Below are positions 31,347 to 39,567 of a DNA stretch of 39,567 bases, in pieces. Under the pieces are notes generated by a model. That model saw only the letters and a list, made by a program, of their open reading frames with translations. It did not search any database and was not told the DNA's origin. Numbering within the stretch: the stretch's first letter is position 1; each line of letters begins with the position of its first letter. The translations under genes were made by a program, and so were the position numbers. The stretch covers positions 1-39,567 of the forward strand of contig CAYWNA010000108.1 of NCBI GenBank assembly GCA_964459305.1, in the 5' to 3' direction. The stretch comes from CAYWNA01 sp964459305. Lineage in GTDB: Bacteria > Planctomycetota > Planctomycetia > Pirellulales > Pirellulaceae.

Positions 31347-32363
31347 CTACCTTGCCCCGTTCTCCAGGTCAATCACGATTCGCCCTACGATATCTCCCAG
31401 GAGAATTCGGCGCACGTAAGCGTCGACTTCATGTAACTTGATTCTGGTACAGATTGAGTCTAGACCGTCCAGCTTCCATTCCTGCGCTAACCTTTGCCAG
31501 GTTTCTGTGCGTCGATCTCGTGAACACCAAACCGAATCGATACCGGCAAGAGTGACACCGCGCAAGATAAAAGGATAGACGGTTAGCGACAGATCTGCAC
31601 CACCGACCAGCCCACACGCGGCAACGCATCCGGCAAGTTTGGTCGAACGCAGCAACGCCGCCAGCATGTTGCCGCCGACCGTATCAACGGCACCGGCCCA
31701 CCGGGCGGGCAGCAAAGGACTTTTTCTCTCCTCCATCACTTTCGCTCGACTCATGACTCGCGTGGCGCCGAGCTCCGTCAGCCAGGACTGCTTCTCCAAT
31801 TTCCCAGTGACTGCCACCACTGAATAACCCAGCTTTGCCAGCAGCTTGACAGCGATGCTACCGACGCCTCCTGTGGCGCCCGTCACCACCACGTCGCCGG
31901 ACCCGGGTTTCACCTCGTGTTGCTCAAGTGCGCGCACGCACATTGCTGCCGTGAAACCCGCGGTACCGATGGTCATCGATTCTTCCATTGACAAACCGTC
32001 GGGCAGCGGAAGAACCCACTCGGCCGGCACACGGACGTACTCCGCCCAGCCGCCCCAGCGTTCGACACCCAATTCATAACCTGTGACAAGGACTTCATCG
32101 CCCGGCTGAAAACTGGCAGATGAGCTCTCCACCACCACACCGGCAGCATCAACTCCGGGAACATGCGGAAACGAGCGAGCAATACCGGGATGTCCCGTAG
32201 CGGCCAACGCATCCTTGTAGTTCAGCGACGAACATGCCACTCGAATCAGAACATCGCCAGGAGGCAGTTCAAACAAAGGCCGGCTGTCAACGCCTGCCTG
32301 TATCTCGTCCTTGCCCGTTTTTCTGACAAGGCAACATCTCATCGTATCGGGAATCACTGTCAC
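31347..32363 (-). CDS. AcuI/YhdH-type zinc-free MDR reductase
   Basis: A 338-aa medium-chain dehydrogenase/reductase of the acrylyl-CoA reductase / quinone oxidoreductase YhdH group. Marks are SSLNYKDALAATG, FPHVPGVDAAGVV, GFTAAMCVRALE, VVVTGATGGVGSIAVKLLAK and a LSLTVYPFILRGVTLAGID segment. There are no zinc-ligand cysteines, so it is a reductase rather than an alcohol dehydrogenase. The annotated start is GTG 32363; family alignments would favour ATG 32342 (MRCCLVRKTG). It faces the thioesterase gene with 13 bases between stops. The Bzd pathway needs a zinc-dependent 6-hydroxycyclohexenecarbonyl-CoA dehydrogenase here, and this protein does not look like one. Confidence 0.85.
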   Translation of the reverse strand: MTVIPDTMRCCLVRKTGKDEIQAGVDSRPLFELPPGDVLIRVACSSLNYKDALAATGHPGIARSFPHVPGVDAAGVVVESSSASFQPGDEVLVTGYELGVERWGGWAEYVRVPAEWVLPLPDGLSMEESMTIGTAGFTAAMCVRALEQHEVKPGSGDVVVTGATGGVGSIAVKLLAKLGYSVVAVTGKLEKQSWLTELGATRVMSRAKVMEERKSPLLPARWAGAVDTVGGNMLAALLRSTKLAGCVAACGLVGGADLSLTVYPFILRGVTLAGIDSVWCSRDRRTETWQRLAQEWKLDGLDSICTRIKLHEVDAYVRRILLGDIVGRIVIDLENGAR

Positions 32364-32455
32364 CCCTCACGTATCGGGATTCGTCCAGTCGATCTCAACA
32401 AACAGAAGATTCTCACTGATGATGGAGATGATGAAAACACTCACGGAAACCTCCG

Positions 32456-33064
32456 TCACTTGAGAATCGGGGTAGGCGGGCGAATCGTGGTTGGATGCCG
32501 TTGATCCTTGACGGCTTCGTCCAGACGCTGGCGGGCGGTAGACAGGTGCGAACTGGCGCGGGTGAGACAGGTTTGTACCTCGTCCACGTAGCCGTCGGCC
32601 GAGGCGGACCAGATGCGGTTGATCGTCCGTTCGGCCAGGGCGAACTCGGTCATGATCCTGGCGTAGTGGTCCAAGCCGAACTCGGGTATTAGCGCCTCTC
32701 GAAACTCGGCAAATCGCGCCAGATCATCCGCCAGTTCCTCGTCAATCATGCCATGGAAGTCGTAGACGGGGGTCTTGGCCGATGTCTTGTCCCATCGTTC
32801 CAACGTGGAATGCAGGCGAGTCAGGATGGCCGCAAGTTCGTCGATCGCGCCCGCTTCTCCCTGCGAATCGACCGTGACTGGGCGTTTGGTAGTTCGCAAG
32901 ATGATCACTCCCACAATGGCGACGAATAGAGCCGTGCCATAAGCTGGCCACGATATCGTTGACCATGATGCTTGTTTCACCTCGATGCTTCTGACACTGA
33001 CAAACGCACCGACTAGAAATCCCATCCACAAGAGCAAGTGGCCGCAGATGCGAATCACGTTCAT
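32456..33064 (-). CDS. small two-TM protein downstream of the OPT transporter
   Basis: A 202-aa protein starting at ATG 33064 (MNVIRICGHLLLWMGFLVGA), 37 bases after the transporter stop; the frame is open upstream but overlaps the transporter. Two membrane segments (about residues 6-24 and 40-57) are followed by a helical cytoplasmic region with DELAAILTRLHSTLERWDK and TEFALAERTINRIWSASADG. No ribosome binding site is obvious, so translation may be coupled to the transporter. Not recognised as a known family; an accessory role for the transporter is inferred from position only. Confidence 0.65.
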   Translation of the reverse strand: MNVIRICGHLLLWMGFLVGAFVSVRSIEVKQASWSTISWPAYGTALFVAIVGVIILRTTKRPVTVDSQGEAGAIDELAAILTRLHSTLERWDKTSAKTPVYDFHGMIDEELADDLARFAEFREALIPEFGLDHYARIMTEFALAERTINRIWSASADGYVDEVQTCLTRASSHLSTARQRLDEAVKDQRHPTTIRPPTPILK

Positions 33065-33101
33065 GTTTTGATTCCGAACAACGGTTTGGGTGAAGGACAA
33101 A

Positions 33102-34916
33102 CTACCAGAGCAGACTCTGCAAGAAGGACAGCGTGCTCTTGAAAAACGGGGTGTGATAAAACGCGTTCCCCACGCCCACAAGGGCTTCGCCGACAATCAG
33201 ACCGGCGGCAATCGGCACGCCAACTTGTTCCGAGAATCGTTTGCCCGCGAAACGATCTGATAGGATGCGAAGGACATTCCCAATCGTGTATGTCAACACG
33301 ATGGCGAACGGCATATAGAATCCCAGGGCAATCAGCACACCGATTCCGCCCAGGCCGCTGAAGGACAAGGCCGCGCCAAGTCCGCCACCGGCAACGTAGC
33401 GATAGGTGGGGACATCCTGTTCGACGATGCCTTGGACCATCGATGCCAAAGCGGCGCCCTGCGGTGCCGGGAGACTCTCGCTGCCAAGCGTGTATTGTTT
33501 GTGGAGCACGAAGATCAGGCCGATCACGATGAGCGGCCCCAACCATGATCCGATGAACTGGGCCAACTGCTGCCGCCGCGGCATGGCGCCGACCAGGTAA
33601 CCGGACTTCAGGTCTAGCATCATGTCGCCGGCTTGGGCGATGGCGACGCAAATCGCCGCCCCGACGATCACTGAGCTCAGTACGGCCGACGCCGGCTGCA
33701 TTCCGGTTTGCGCGATCACCAACAGGATCGTGACGGCAATCAGGGTCATACCCGACAGGGGTGACCAATTGGTGCGTCCCAGACATTCCGAGACAATAAC
33801 GCCAGCGATCCACACCCAAACGGTTCCCAAGACGGCCATCAGCGCGGCTCGCCACAGAGTCATCTGTGGATCGTTTACCGAATTGAGACAGACGACGGTC
33901 AGCACAACGACTCCCGCTGCCACAGCTACGTACAGCAGCCAAATCGGCATCTCGTCAGACTTCGGCCCGGTGCGATCATCCGTCGACTTGTGACGTGCTT
34001 CGTGCATGCTCTTGACCGCGCTGCGAATCAGCGGAAACGCGGCCACGATGCCTCCAATGGCCGCACCGATCAACATGCCGATCCCCGTCGGGCGGAACAG
34101 AGTTGTCCGCAGCGCGTTGGGTTTTTCCATCAGATCCTCCAAGCCGACACCGTATTGGGACAGCAGCGGAGCCAGCAGCCAATAACAGATGAATCCTCCC
34201 GCCCCAAACCAGAATCCGCCTTTGCCGGAGAGAAAACCTACACCAACGGTCATCAAAGAAAGGAAGAGGGTGATATTCAGATAGGCGGGGAGATTCAGTT
34301 GGTCTCCCAATGCCCACTGTGGGTGATCCGAACCGGTGAGTGCGATGACCGAAATGTAGAAGGCCCCCGAGAACGCACCGCCACCGAGCAGCAGAATTGC
34401 CTTTTTCATGCCGGCGCCGGGCGATTTCAGGATGGCGGCAACGGCGATGCCACCGGGGTACGCCAACCGGTCGAAGTCGATCATCTGCTTGCGCAACGGA
34501 ATGATAAACGCCAGTCCGAGAATGCCGCCGGTAATACATGCCAACACCATCAGGGCCTTGTTGAATTCCACAAGCACCGCGAACTGGCTCTCGATGCCGT
34601 TTCCCGGTGTGGCGAGGATGAAGAGGGCGGGAATCGAGAACATCATCCCCGCCGAGGCGCCGTTGACCGCCGAGGCGACGGTCTGGTTGATGTTGTTCTC
34701 GATGATGCTCGTGCGGCGAAGTATACCCCGCAGAATACCCCATCCCAGAATCGCGGCCAGTTCCGATCCTTCGATGGAAAATCCAAGAATCAGCGATGCG
34801 TACCCAATCGAAACCGCAATAATGGCCCCCAAGAACCATCCCACCAAGACTGCGGGCCAGGTTAGTTCCGGATAGGGGCCGTGTCGAATCGGACGATCAG
34901 AATCGGCATAGGACAA
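33102..34916 (-). CDS. OPT-family transporter (oligopeptide or metal-chelate)
   Basis: A 604-aa membrane protein with about 14-16 hydrophobic segments. The N-terminal ELTWPAVLVGWFLGAIIAVS is the hallmark opening of the oligopeptide transporter superfamily. NNINQTVASAVNGASAGMMF, GILGLAFIIPLRKQMI, YPGGIAVAAILKSPGAGMKK and MMLDLKSGYLVGAMPRRQQL are further conserved family segments. The start is TTG 34916 with a strong GGAGG 8 bases upstream. Bacterial OPT proteins import peptides or metal-siderophore-like complexes by proton symport; the substrate cannot be read here. Confidence 0.9.
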   Translation of the reverse strand: MSYADSDRPIRHGPYPELTWPAVLVGWFLGAIIAVSIGYASLILGFSIEGSELAAILGWGILRGILRRTSIIENNINQTVASAVNGASAGMMFSIPALFILATPGNGIESQFAVLVEFNKALMVLACITGGILGLAFIIPLRKQMIDFDRLAYPGGIAVAAILKSPGAGMKKAILLLGGGAFSGAFYISVIALTGSDHPQWALGDQLNLPAYLNITLFLSLMTVGVGFLSGKGGFWFGAGGFICYWLLAPLLSQYGVGLEDLMEKPNALRTTLFRPTGIGMLIGAAIGGIVAAFPLIRSAVKSMHEARHKSTDDRTGPKSDEMPIWLLYVAVAAGVVVLTVVCLNSVNDPQMTLWRAALMAVLGTVWVWIAGVIVSECLGRTNWSPLSGMTLIAVTILLVIAQTGMQPASAVLSSVIVGAAICVAIAQAGDMMLDLKSGYLVGAMPRRQQLAQFIGSWLGPLIVIGLIFVLHKQYTLGSESLPAPQGAALASMVQGIVEQDVPTYRYVAGGGLGAALSFSGLGGIGVLIALGFYMPFAIVLTYTIGNVLRILSDRFAGKRFSEQVGVPIAAGLIVGEALVGVGNAFYHTPFFKSTLSFLQSLLW

Positions 34917-34994
34917 GGGTGTGCCTCCGGCTGCGGACTAAAACGATGCGGTTGCGTGCGCTGCCAAGAGAATAGCCGAGTTTGCACAGAGACA

Positions 34995-37718
34995 TCAAGA
35001 CGAGATGAGTGCCTCCGCTTCACGGCGGATCACTTCGCTCATCAGTCGGTCGTGCCAACTGGAGCCGTAATCGAGTGCACCATCTTCTGCCTTCGGATCG
35101 CTTGCGTTCAACTCGTCGACGGCCCTCTTGAGCGATTCCTGAGCAGCCTCTCGTTGCCCCAGATGATGCAGGCTCATCGCCCGAAACAGCTCGATGAGCG
35201 CGCGACAGTAGACTTGTCCTCCCGCCTGTACCTCAGCAACTTGGAGGCGATCGAAGGCATCTTGGAACTTTCCCGCCCGGTACTTGGCAATTGCCGAAGC
35301 GAGTTGGAACCATGCATTTTCGGGTCGCATGGCCGCGGCCTTGTCGCAGAGTTGGGAGGCACGTGAGTCCCTGGGAGCCGCTCCCGGCAGAAGCAAGCTC
35401 AGCTTGCCCGTTCGCTCGGCGATGAATGGATCCTCGGTGTCGCCGAACAAATCCAGCATGCGCCGATAGTCGCTGCGGAATTCCTCCGGGCGATCCAGAT
35501 AAGCGTGCAGCGCGCCGCTGCGGTACGAATTCCAGTGGTCGTCGGGATACACGTCCAGACCTTTGGCAAACTCGGCCGCCGCCGGCTCCCATTCTCCCTT
35601 GCGGGCTAGTTTGTCGGCCCGCTCAAAGACTTGCTCAGGAGGTTCTCCCAGGAACAACGTGGCCGCTTCGACGCGGAATTCGTACAACTCGTGCCATTGC
35701 GTCGACGACAGACTCACCTCCGGACCACGATGACGATCAAAGGCCTTCTCGTACGTCTCTTTTGCCTTGTCCGCCTGATCCAGCTTGAAGTAAGTCATGG
35801 CCAGGGGATACAGATCAAACGAGACCATCGCGTCGGTTCGTTCGCCCGCATTACGTCCCAGCGTCGAGCGGGCCTTGTCAAACTGGCCGGCCCGGTAGTA
35901 GGCCGCGCCCAGCGTGTTGACGTAGTTGCGGCTTTCCGGCTTCGACGCGGATGCCTTCTCGGCCAATTCGACCGCCCGCTTCGCATCGCGCAGTTGATCG
36001 GGGGCGGTAACGTATGCCCACGCTAGGTTATTCAGTACTTCGGCATCGTCCGGGCTGGACGCCAACGCTCGTTTTCCGCTCTCGATCGCCTGCTTTGCAC
36101 TCGCTAAACGCTGCGCGGGGGATCGCGGTGACCGGGACGCACGGCTCGTCCGAGTCGGCTCGATCTCGGGCGGGGCGACCCGGAAGTTGAACGTCCGGCA
36201 CTGATGAACGATCAATTCTGCGTCCAGTGTTTGCGCGTCTTCGGGCAGGTCGATGAACCAGAACTGCAGCGACCCTGTATGGGAGCGCGGACCGTAGAGC
36301 CGAAGCTCTTCGCCGTCTTGGTCTTTCAGGCGAAGCAACAATCGTTGATCCTGCGATGTGACGTCGCCACGCACCAGCAGGTGTGGCACGTCACACTCCA
36401 CCATCGTTTCGTTGTCCTTCACTCGGATCGTGAAGGGGATACGTCGATGGTTCCGCCCCTCGCGGAACCAGCAGGTTCCAGTCGATCGGTGGCTGCCGTG
36501 GTGGCCGGTCAACAGACCGGAATAAGACAATGATCCCGCGCCGCCCGCAGCCACTAGTTGCAGTGTGGTTCCCTCCCAGGTCGCTGTCTCGTTCAGGAGG
36601 TGAACCTGCTGCGTCTCCGGTACGGGAATCTTGTCGAAGGATCGGATCTCACTGTCGTCGAACGAGGCCGTGTCCGTGCGCCACGACTTGACCTCCAGTT
36701 CCCATGCCGATTCCTTCGGGCACAAGCCACAGTCATAGGTGTCGCTTTCATTCCCCAGGGCATCGAACAGCCGATACGAGCGTCTGTTCCAATCGCCCGT
36801 CGGCTTGCCGGCCTGCTGCGTAAGAAACCGCGGGCTCAGTCCGACACGATTCTCAGTCACGGAGATTCCGTCGACCGATCGTTTGACTTCGGAGGATCGT
36901 GCCGTGAGGCTGGTCAGTGTCAGCGACACGTCACCATCGCTTTCGGTAATGGGAAACGGTTCAGGCTCCCACTCCGGGTAACTGCCACGCGTTGGACTGG
37001 GATCCCGGACCTCGAACTCTGCAACTTTCTCATTGGCCGTGCCATAGACGCGCAGCTTGAATGTCTCGCCTTCGTTGCGAAACGCCGGCAGTCCGAAATA
37101 GGTCACGATCATGTCATGAGGTCCGCCCGACAGCCGGGAAAACGGGCCCGTCCCGCCATGTGTGCTGCTACTTCCGTTGTTCCTGAAGGCGTCTCGTCCC
37201 TTATCGATGTTGTCGATTTCGCATCCGTGTGCATCAACGGCCGCACAGCGCAGGAACCAGCTGAAGTCCTTAGCCTTTCGGTTGGTTGAGTCCCAATGTG
37301 TGAACCACACGACCGTCATGTTCTTCTGAGTCGGCCTATCGGGCATTTCCACGCGACGACGTGAGACTGACATGGTCCCTCCGGACGGTTCTTCCATGTC
37401 AAAATCGAAACCGTGCTGCGTGCCGTAGGTCACCTTTTCCAGTACCAACAGCGAACCGTCCGCCAACCGTTGCTCTGCGACTGACGGCCCCCGATGGACC
37501 CGGGTCGGACGTGCAATCCCTGCGCGAGTTGGGTCCAACGACGATCGCGCGGCGGACCAGAATACCACGAGAACGACGATCGCCATCAGACCAAGGGCAG
37601 AGAGTGCCAGAAACAATGCCCCGCACCCAAGCAACCATGGGGAGACGTCTTTCTTGGGTCTGCGACCTTCAGGTAATTGGCCGTAAGGCTCGTGCGTCGA
37701 TTCGAACACCTCAGACAT
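34995..37718 (-). CDS. large single-TM protein with C-terminal TPR array
   Basis: A 907-aa protein. A short cytoplasmic N-terminus precedes one transmembrane segment (about 28-54, LLGCGALFLALSALGLMAIV). A long beta-rich extracytoplasmic region follows (about 60-550) with no recognised catalytic motif. The C-terminal third is a tetratricopeptide array: ALASSPDDAEVLNNLAWAYV, SRNYVNTLGAAYYRAGQFDK, YPLAMTYFKLDQADKAKETY and later LDVYPDDHWNSYRSGALHAY. The array resembles the C-terminal tail of planctomycete serine/threonine kinases, but no kinase domain is present. ATG 37718 has AACGGAGAATT immediately upstream. Probably a scaffold at the membrane. Confidence 0.78.
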   Translation of the reverse strand: MSEVFESTHEPYGQLPEGRRPKKDVSPWLLGCGALFLALSALGLMAIVVLVVFWSAARSSLDPTRAGIARPTRVHRGPSVAEQRLADGSLLVLEKVTYGTQHGFDFDMEEPSGGTMSVSRRRVEMPDRPTQKNMTVVWFTHWDSTNRKAKDFSWFLRCAAVDAHGCEIDNIDKGRDAFRNNGSSSTHGGTGPFSRLSGGPHDMIVTYFGLPAFRNEGETFKLRVYGTANEKVAEFEVRDPSPTRGSYPEWEPEPFPITESDGDVSLTLTSLTARSSEVKRSVDGISVTENRVGLSPRFLTQQAGKPTGDWNRRSYRLFDALGNESDTYDCGLCPKESAWELEVKSWRTDTASFDDSEIRSFDKIPVPETQQVHLLNETATWEGTTLQLVAAGGAGSLSYSGLLTGHHGSHRSTGTCWFREGRNHRRIPFTIRVKDNETMVECDVPHLLVRGDVTSQDQRLLLRLKDQDGEELRLYGPRSHTGSLQFWFIDLPEDAQTLDAELIVHQCRTFNFRVAPPEIEPTRTSRASRSPRSPAQRLASAKQAIESGKRALASSPDDAEVLNNLAWAYVTAPDQLRDAKRAVELAEKASASKPESRNYVNTLGAAYYRAGQFDKARSTLGRNAGERTDAMVSFDLYPLAMTYFKLDQADKAKETYEKAFDRHRGPEVSLSSTQWHELYEFRVEAATLFLGEPPEQVFERADKLARKGEWEPAAAEFAKGLDVYPDDHWNSYRSGALHAYLDRPEEFRSDYRRMLDLFGDTEDPFIAERTGKLSLLLPGAAPRDSRASQLCDKAAAMRPENAWFQLASAIAKYRAGKFQDAFDRLQVAEVQAGGQVYCRALIELFRAMSLHHLGQREAAQESLKRAVDELNASDPKAEDGALDYGSSWHDRLMSEVIRREAEALISS

Positions 37719-38169
37719 AATTCTCCGTTCCCGTCGCGAAAAGACAGACGCCGGTTCAAAACGCGTCCCAGAAACGCAAACCCGCCTGACCGATTTTGCC
37801 GCCTAATCTGAAAGACAACTCGACGGATTGTACCACCCCCTCAGCATTCGTCACAACTGAACGGTTATTTGAAAAGACCTTGGATTAGACGACCAAAGAA
37901 GTGAATCGGCGCCGACGATCGCCGCTGGGACGAACAGACGGACTCTAATCCTTCGGTTTCTGGGACAACGTTCGCCCACTGCGACATGGTCGATGCGCAG
38001 CGACGCCCTGTGTCACTAGAGGTACGAGTGCATCAGCCCACTTTTGCGGGCCCCGTGGCATGATTGTTTTCTCTGAACATCGGCTTATACTCGGAGCTGT
38101 GTTGCACCACGTCCGGTGTGCCCAAGTCTCGCTTACGCGAACCGAACGCCTCCAATAGGAGATCCGACC
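37719..38169. other. divergent intergenic region, no gene seen
   Basis: A 451-base gap between the TPR protein (minus) and the YccA-like gene (plus). Both promoters must be here. A minus-strand open frame from 38316 runs across part of it but is mainly antisense to the YccA gene and lacks a ribosome binding site. No repeat, RNA motif or terminator was recognised apart from the candidate promoter at 38064-38091. Confidence 0.5.
38064..38091 (+). promoter_or_regulatory. candidate promoter for the YccA-like gene
   Basis: TTGTTT and TATACT are separated by 16 bases, with the -10 matching the sigma-70 consensus at five of six positions. Predicted start near 38098, leaving a leader of about 70 bases before ATG 38170. 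Confidence 0.35.
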
Positions 38170-38901
38170 ATGAGGACCGCCAATCCTGCGCTCAACGACA
38201 GCGTATTCACCATTGAGGGCACGTACGACAATGTAATGACGCTGCAAGGTACCGTGGTGAAAACGGCCGTCTTGCTGGTGCTCGTGCTGGTCGGCGCCGC
38301 ATTTACCTGGACCCAAGTGGCCAGCAATCCACAGGTGACTTACACGTACATGATTGCTGGCGCGGTGGTTGGCTTCATTCTTGCCCTTGTCACCATCTTC
38401 AAGAAAACGGCTGCCCCCTATACGTCGCCGATCTATGCACTGGCAGAAGGCGTTTTTTTAGGGGCACTGTCGGCAGTCTTCGAGATGCACTATCCGGGCA
38501 TCGTTCCTCAGGCAGTAGGCCTCACCTTCGGGACGCTCGCAGCGCTGCTGGCGGCATATTCCAGTGGTTTGATCCGGGCAACGGAGAACTTCAAGCTCGG
38601 GGTTGTGGCGGCCACGGGCGCGATCTGCCTGGTCTACCTTGTGAGTATCGTTCTGAACCTGTTCGGTAGTGGGATCCCATATATCCACGGCAGCGGATGG
38701 ATCGGCATCGGGTTTTCTCTCTTCGTGGTAGTGATCGCGGCGATGAACTTGGTCCTTGATTTCGACTTTATCGAGAACGGCGTCGAGCGGGGCGCGCCGA
38801 AGTACATGGAATGGTACGCGGCTTTCGGTCTGTTGGTCACGCTCGTGTGGCTATACATCGAGATTCTGCGTCTGTTGGCAAAGCTCCGAGGTCGCGATTG
38901 A
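38170..38901 (+). CDS. Bax inhibitor-1/YccA-family membrane protein
   Basis: A 243-aa protein with seven predicted transmembrane helices. MRTANPALNDSVF at the N-terminus, MTLQGTVVKTAVLLVLVLVG, the conserved PIYALAEGVFLGALSAVFE and MNLVLDFDFIENGVERGAPK near the end mark the Bax1-I / YccA family (the bacterial group annotated YccA or YbhL). ATG 38170 follows AGGAG by 8 bases; an in-frame TTG or GTG start further upstream is unnecessary. The LDFDFIE acidic motif in the last helices is the family's pH-sensing, cation-leak element. Role in bacteria is poorly defined (protease FtsH modulation, calcium leak). Confidence 0.9.
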   Translation: MRTANPALNDSVFTIEGTYDNVMTLQGTVVKTAVLLVLVLVGAAFTWTQVASNPQVTYTYMIAGAVVGFILALVTIFKKTAAPYTSPIYALAEGVFLGALSAVFEMHYPGIVPQAVGLTFGTLAALLAAYSSGLIRATENFKLGVVAATGAICLVYLVSIVLNLFGSGIPYIHGSGWIGIGFSLFVVVIAAMNLVLDFDFIENGVERGAPKYMEWYAAFGLLVTLVWLYIEILRLLAKLRGRD

Positions 38902-39014
38902 CGTGGTCTCTTCACGTAGGCTCAAGGTCGCGGAATCGGTGGTGGATCGACTTTAGGAAATGTGGAGAAAACGGTAGGGCGAACCACTTTCGCCGGATCC
39001 TAAAACGTGTGTGA

Positions 39015-39347
39015 CTAACCGTCGTCATCAACTCGCTCGAAGACACCCACTTTCAAAAACTGGCTCCAGGTAGCCTCGGTCGATTCGATTTGGGTTAAGC
39101 GGAGTTGGAACCCATGCATGGCGATGCGCCCGCGGATAATAGCATCTTGCCCAAACTTCATCATGAACGTTCGGTCGGACGAAAGAGTGAATGTGAACGG
39201 ACTGTCATTGCGGTGGTAGATCCTGGACCGATGATGTTCGCCACCTAGGGACAAGACACGACCAGTGCCCAGCCCGATCACTCCAATCGCAAGGAACGCG
39301 GCTCCGAGCCCCGCGATCGCGACACCCCCCAGTACTTCATTGCTCAT
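39015..39347 (-). CDS. small single-TM protein of unknown function
   Basis: A 110-aa protein. ATG 39347 follows GGAG with 8-base spacing. One glycine-rich hydrophobic segment (LGGVAIAGLGAAFLAIGVIG, then LGTGRVL) is followed by a soluble beta-rich region (SPFTFTLSSDRTFMMKFGQD). Not recognised. It is 38 bases downstream of the phosphatase gene on the same strand and may be part of its operon. Confidence 0.65.
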   Translation of the reverse strand: MSNEVLGGVAIAGLGAAFLAIGVIGLGTGRVLSLGGEHHRSRIYHRNDSPFTFTLSSDRTFMMKFGQDAIIRGRIAMHGFQLRLTQIESTEATWSQFLKVGVFERVDDDG

Positions 39348-39385
39348 AGCTCAGTCTCCAACTGGGTCCACATTCGCCGCTGCGC

Positions 39386-39567
39386 CTAGGCAGTGAGAAT
39401 CACCGCTGTCATGTCGTCGCGCTGTGGCGCATCTTGCGCGAAGCGGCGGGCTGAGCGGTAGAGCTTTTCCGCAGTCTCGCGGGACGATAACGTGCCGTTG
39501 GAACGGACTAATTCAAGGGCACGTGCTTCCCCAAAGAGATCACCGCCGGGACTGGCTGCTTCCAGAA
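39386..39567 (-). CDS. PP2C/SpoIIE-type phosphatase, C-terminal part (cut by window end)
   Basis: The last 60 residues of a larger protein are encoded on the minus strand from the window edge to a TAG at 39386-39388: GGDLFGEARALELVRSNGTL, then a helix ETAEKLYRSARRFAQDAPQ, then RDDMTAVILTA. The FG-x-xR-L element, a helical spacer and the terminal DDMTAVIL motif are the end of RsbU/SpoIIE-like serine phosphatases, where the DD residues help bind metal. The N-terminus, including any sensor domain, lies outside the window. Confidence 0.75.
   Translation of the reverse strand, partial: LEAASPGGDLFGEARALELVRSNGTLSSRETAEKLYRSARRFAQDAPQRDDMTAVILTA

Noticed and set aside
21592..32363. Ladderane or anammox-type lipid cluster
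   Set aside because: No acyl carrier protein, ketosynthase or radical SAM gene is present, and neighbouring genes are typical of aerobic or facultative Pirellula-like planctomycetes rather than anammox bacteria.

Overview
The window reads as chromosome of a GC-rich planctomycete, most likely a Pirellula-type relative. The lineage call rests on gene style: Tat-exported Gfo/Idh/MocA oxidoreductases, small membrane proteins with the FRFSLRTLLVVV N-terminus, a DUF1559-type prepilin-like protein, a TIGR03067 remnant, secreted beta-propellers and a sulfatase-modifying-factor-like protein. No rRNA, tRNA, integrase, transposase or CRISPR array was seen.

Layout. 1-1.2 kb: a HEPN-type gene broken by a frameshift and a stop. 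1.2-10.2 kb: exported carbohydrate and small-molecule genes on the plus strand (Gfo/Idh/MocA dehydrogenase, xylose-isomerase-like barrel protein, GH43/GH32-like propeller, a 645-aa propeller, a TolB-like PD40 protein, a DadA-like flavoenzyme). 10.3-16.0 kb: planctomycete-specific membrane and prepilin-like proteins, an exported protein of unknown function and an FGE-fold lipoprotein-like protein. 16.0-21.4 kb: a clan GH-D glycosidase and two more Tat-exported Gfo/Idh/MocA paralogues, separated by hairpin-rich repeats.

21.5-29.7 kb is the most notable region. It carries a dienoyl-CoA-hydratase-like crotonase, four consecutive genes for a class I ATP-dependent benzoyl-CoA reductase of the Azoarcus (Bzd) size class, an 8-Cys ferredoxin, two small unknown proteins and, on the opposite strand, a benzoate-CoA ligase-like enzyme. 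Together these could activate an aromatic acid to its CoA thioester, reduce the ring with ferredoxin electrons and ATP, and hydrate the dienoyl-CoA. The next two canonical steps (6-hydroxycyclohexenecarbonyl-CoA dehydrogenase and ring-opening oxo-hydrolase) are not in the window. An HSDL2-like SDR, a hotdog acyl-CoA thioesterase and an AcuI-like reductase follow at 30-32.4 kb and may belong to the same CoA-ester metabolism.

32.4-39.6 kb: an OPT-family transporter with a small membrane partner, a large TPR protein, a Bax-inhibitor-1/YccA protein, a small membrane protein and the C-terminus of a PP2C/SpoIIE-type phosphatase cut by the window end.

Non-coding structure is conspicuous. Three palindromic elements share TCGTTTAAC / GTTAAACGA ends (5206-5409, 18337-18406, 29723-29806). 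A cluster of GAGCTC-type hairpins lies at 19802-20028, and an AT-rich CGAAATCCGAAA inverted repeat at 8621-8849. All functional calls come from reading motifs and lengths; no database search was possible.
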